This document shows, piece by piece, positions 34,490-34,520 of a DNA stretch of 34,520 nucleotides; position 1 is the stretch's first letter; every line of letters starts with the position of its first letter. The stretch lies in assembly GCA_030603635.1 (NCBI GenBank), contig JAUVXK010000020.1, forward strand, positions 1 to 34,520. The letters are read 5' to 3'. The position numbers and the translations under genes were made by a program. Below the pieces are notes generated by a model, which was not told the DNA's origin, searched no databases, and worked only from the letters and a program-made list of their open reading frames with translations. This DNA is from Burkholderiales bacterium. GTDB lineage: Bacteria; Pseudomonadota; Gammaproteobacteria; Burkholderiales; Burkholderiaceae_C.

Positions 34490-34520
34490 ATTTTACTAGA
34501 TTGATCTAGTGTATTCGATA
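34490..34520 (-). promoter_or_regulatory. Candidate promoter with palindromic operator for the DUF4143 ATPase gene
   Basis: On the minus strand a -10-like TAAAAT (34495-34490) lies 19 bases before the ATG. Overlapping its first base is the near-perfect palindrome ACTAGAT-TG-ATCTAGT at 34495-34510, 7-bp arms with a 2-base centre. A -35 would fall at the window edge (TCGAAT-like, weak). The dyad in the spacer fits a repressor site that blocks RNA polymerase. The protein that binds is unknown. Confidence 0.5.

Overview
The window looks like a chromosomal segment of a GC-rich betaproteobacterium, most likely Burkholderiales near the Comamonadaceae (Acidovorax/Hydrogenophaga-like). This rests on the strong G/C bias at third codon positions, which produces long antisense open frames, on family-typical protein sequences, and on the gene order exbB-exbD-lpxK-trm112-kdsB-adk. 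The assignment is from memory of family sequences; no search was run. Genes are packed tightly, many with 4-base start/stop overlaps. I see no insertion sequence, prophage, rRNA or CRISPR array.

Region 1 (1-9818) is a purine/nucleoside uptake and oxidation locus. A LysR regulator, an ABC ATPase, two permeases and a BMP-type lipoprotein run leftward as one apparent operon that ends in a hairpin. The two xanthine dehydrogenase subunits, xdhA and xdhB, run rightward from the same 72-bp gap. A partial gene enters at the left edge.

Region 2 (9833-16220) is central metabolism. A leftward pair encodes acetyl-CoA synthetase (acs) and a PA0069-like radical SAM protein. A rightward pair encodes a bacterial voltage-gated sodium-channel homologue and class I fumarase, overlapping by 4 bases and ending in a strong terminator. 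A leftward conserved hypothetical gene follows.

Region 3 (16289-23945) holds tRNA-Leu(UAA), a membrane-anchored hypothetical protein, a hydroxypyruvate isomerase-like enzyme and a DinG-type Fe-S helicase, all leftward. Divergent from dinG is a large membrane sensor with PAS, GGDEF and EAL domains. Convergent with it is a small FeeM/LuxI-like acyl-transferase homologue.

Region 4 (24107-30415) holds tRNA-Ser(UGA), sodB and xseA leftward, and then the rightward envelope cluster exbB-exbD-lpxK-trm112-kdsB with adk. The xseA/exbB gap contains a perfect DnaA box.

Region 5 (30419-34520) runs leftward: a DUF4143-type ATPase with visibly lower GC, a FlaA1/WbpM-like nucleotide-sugar epimerase/dehydratase and an asparaginase. 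The ATPase stop codon overlaps the epimerase start, and a 16-bp palindrome lies in the ATPase promoter.

No wholly new multi-gene system is evident. The best leads are the orphan FeeM/LuxI-like gene beside the c-di-GMP sensor, the sodium channel coupled to fumarase, and the low-GC ATPase placed tightly in front of a polysaccharide gene.
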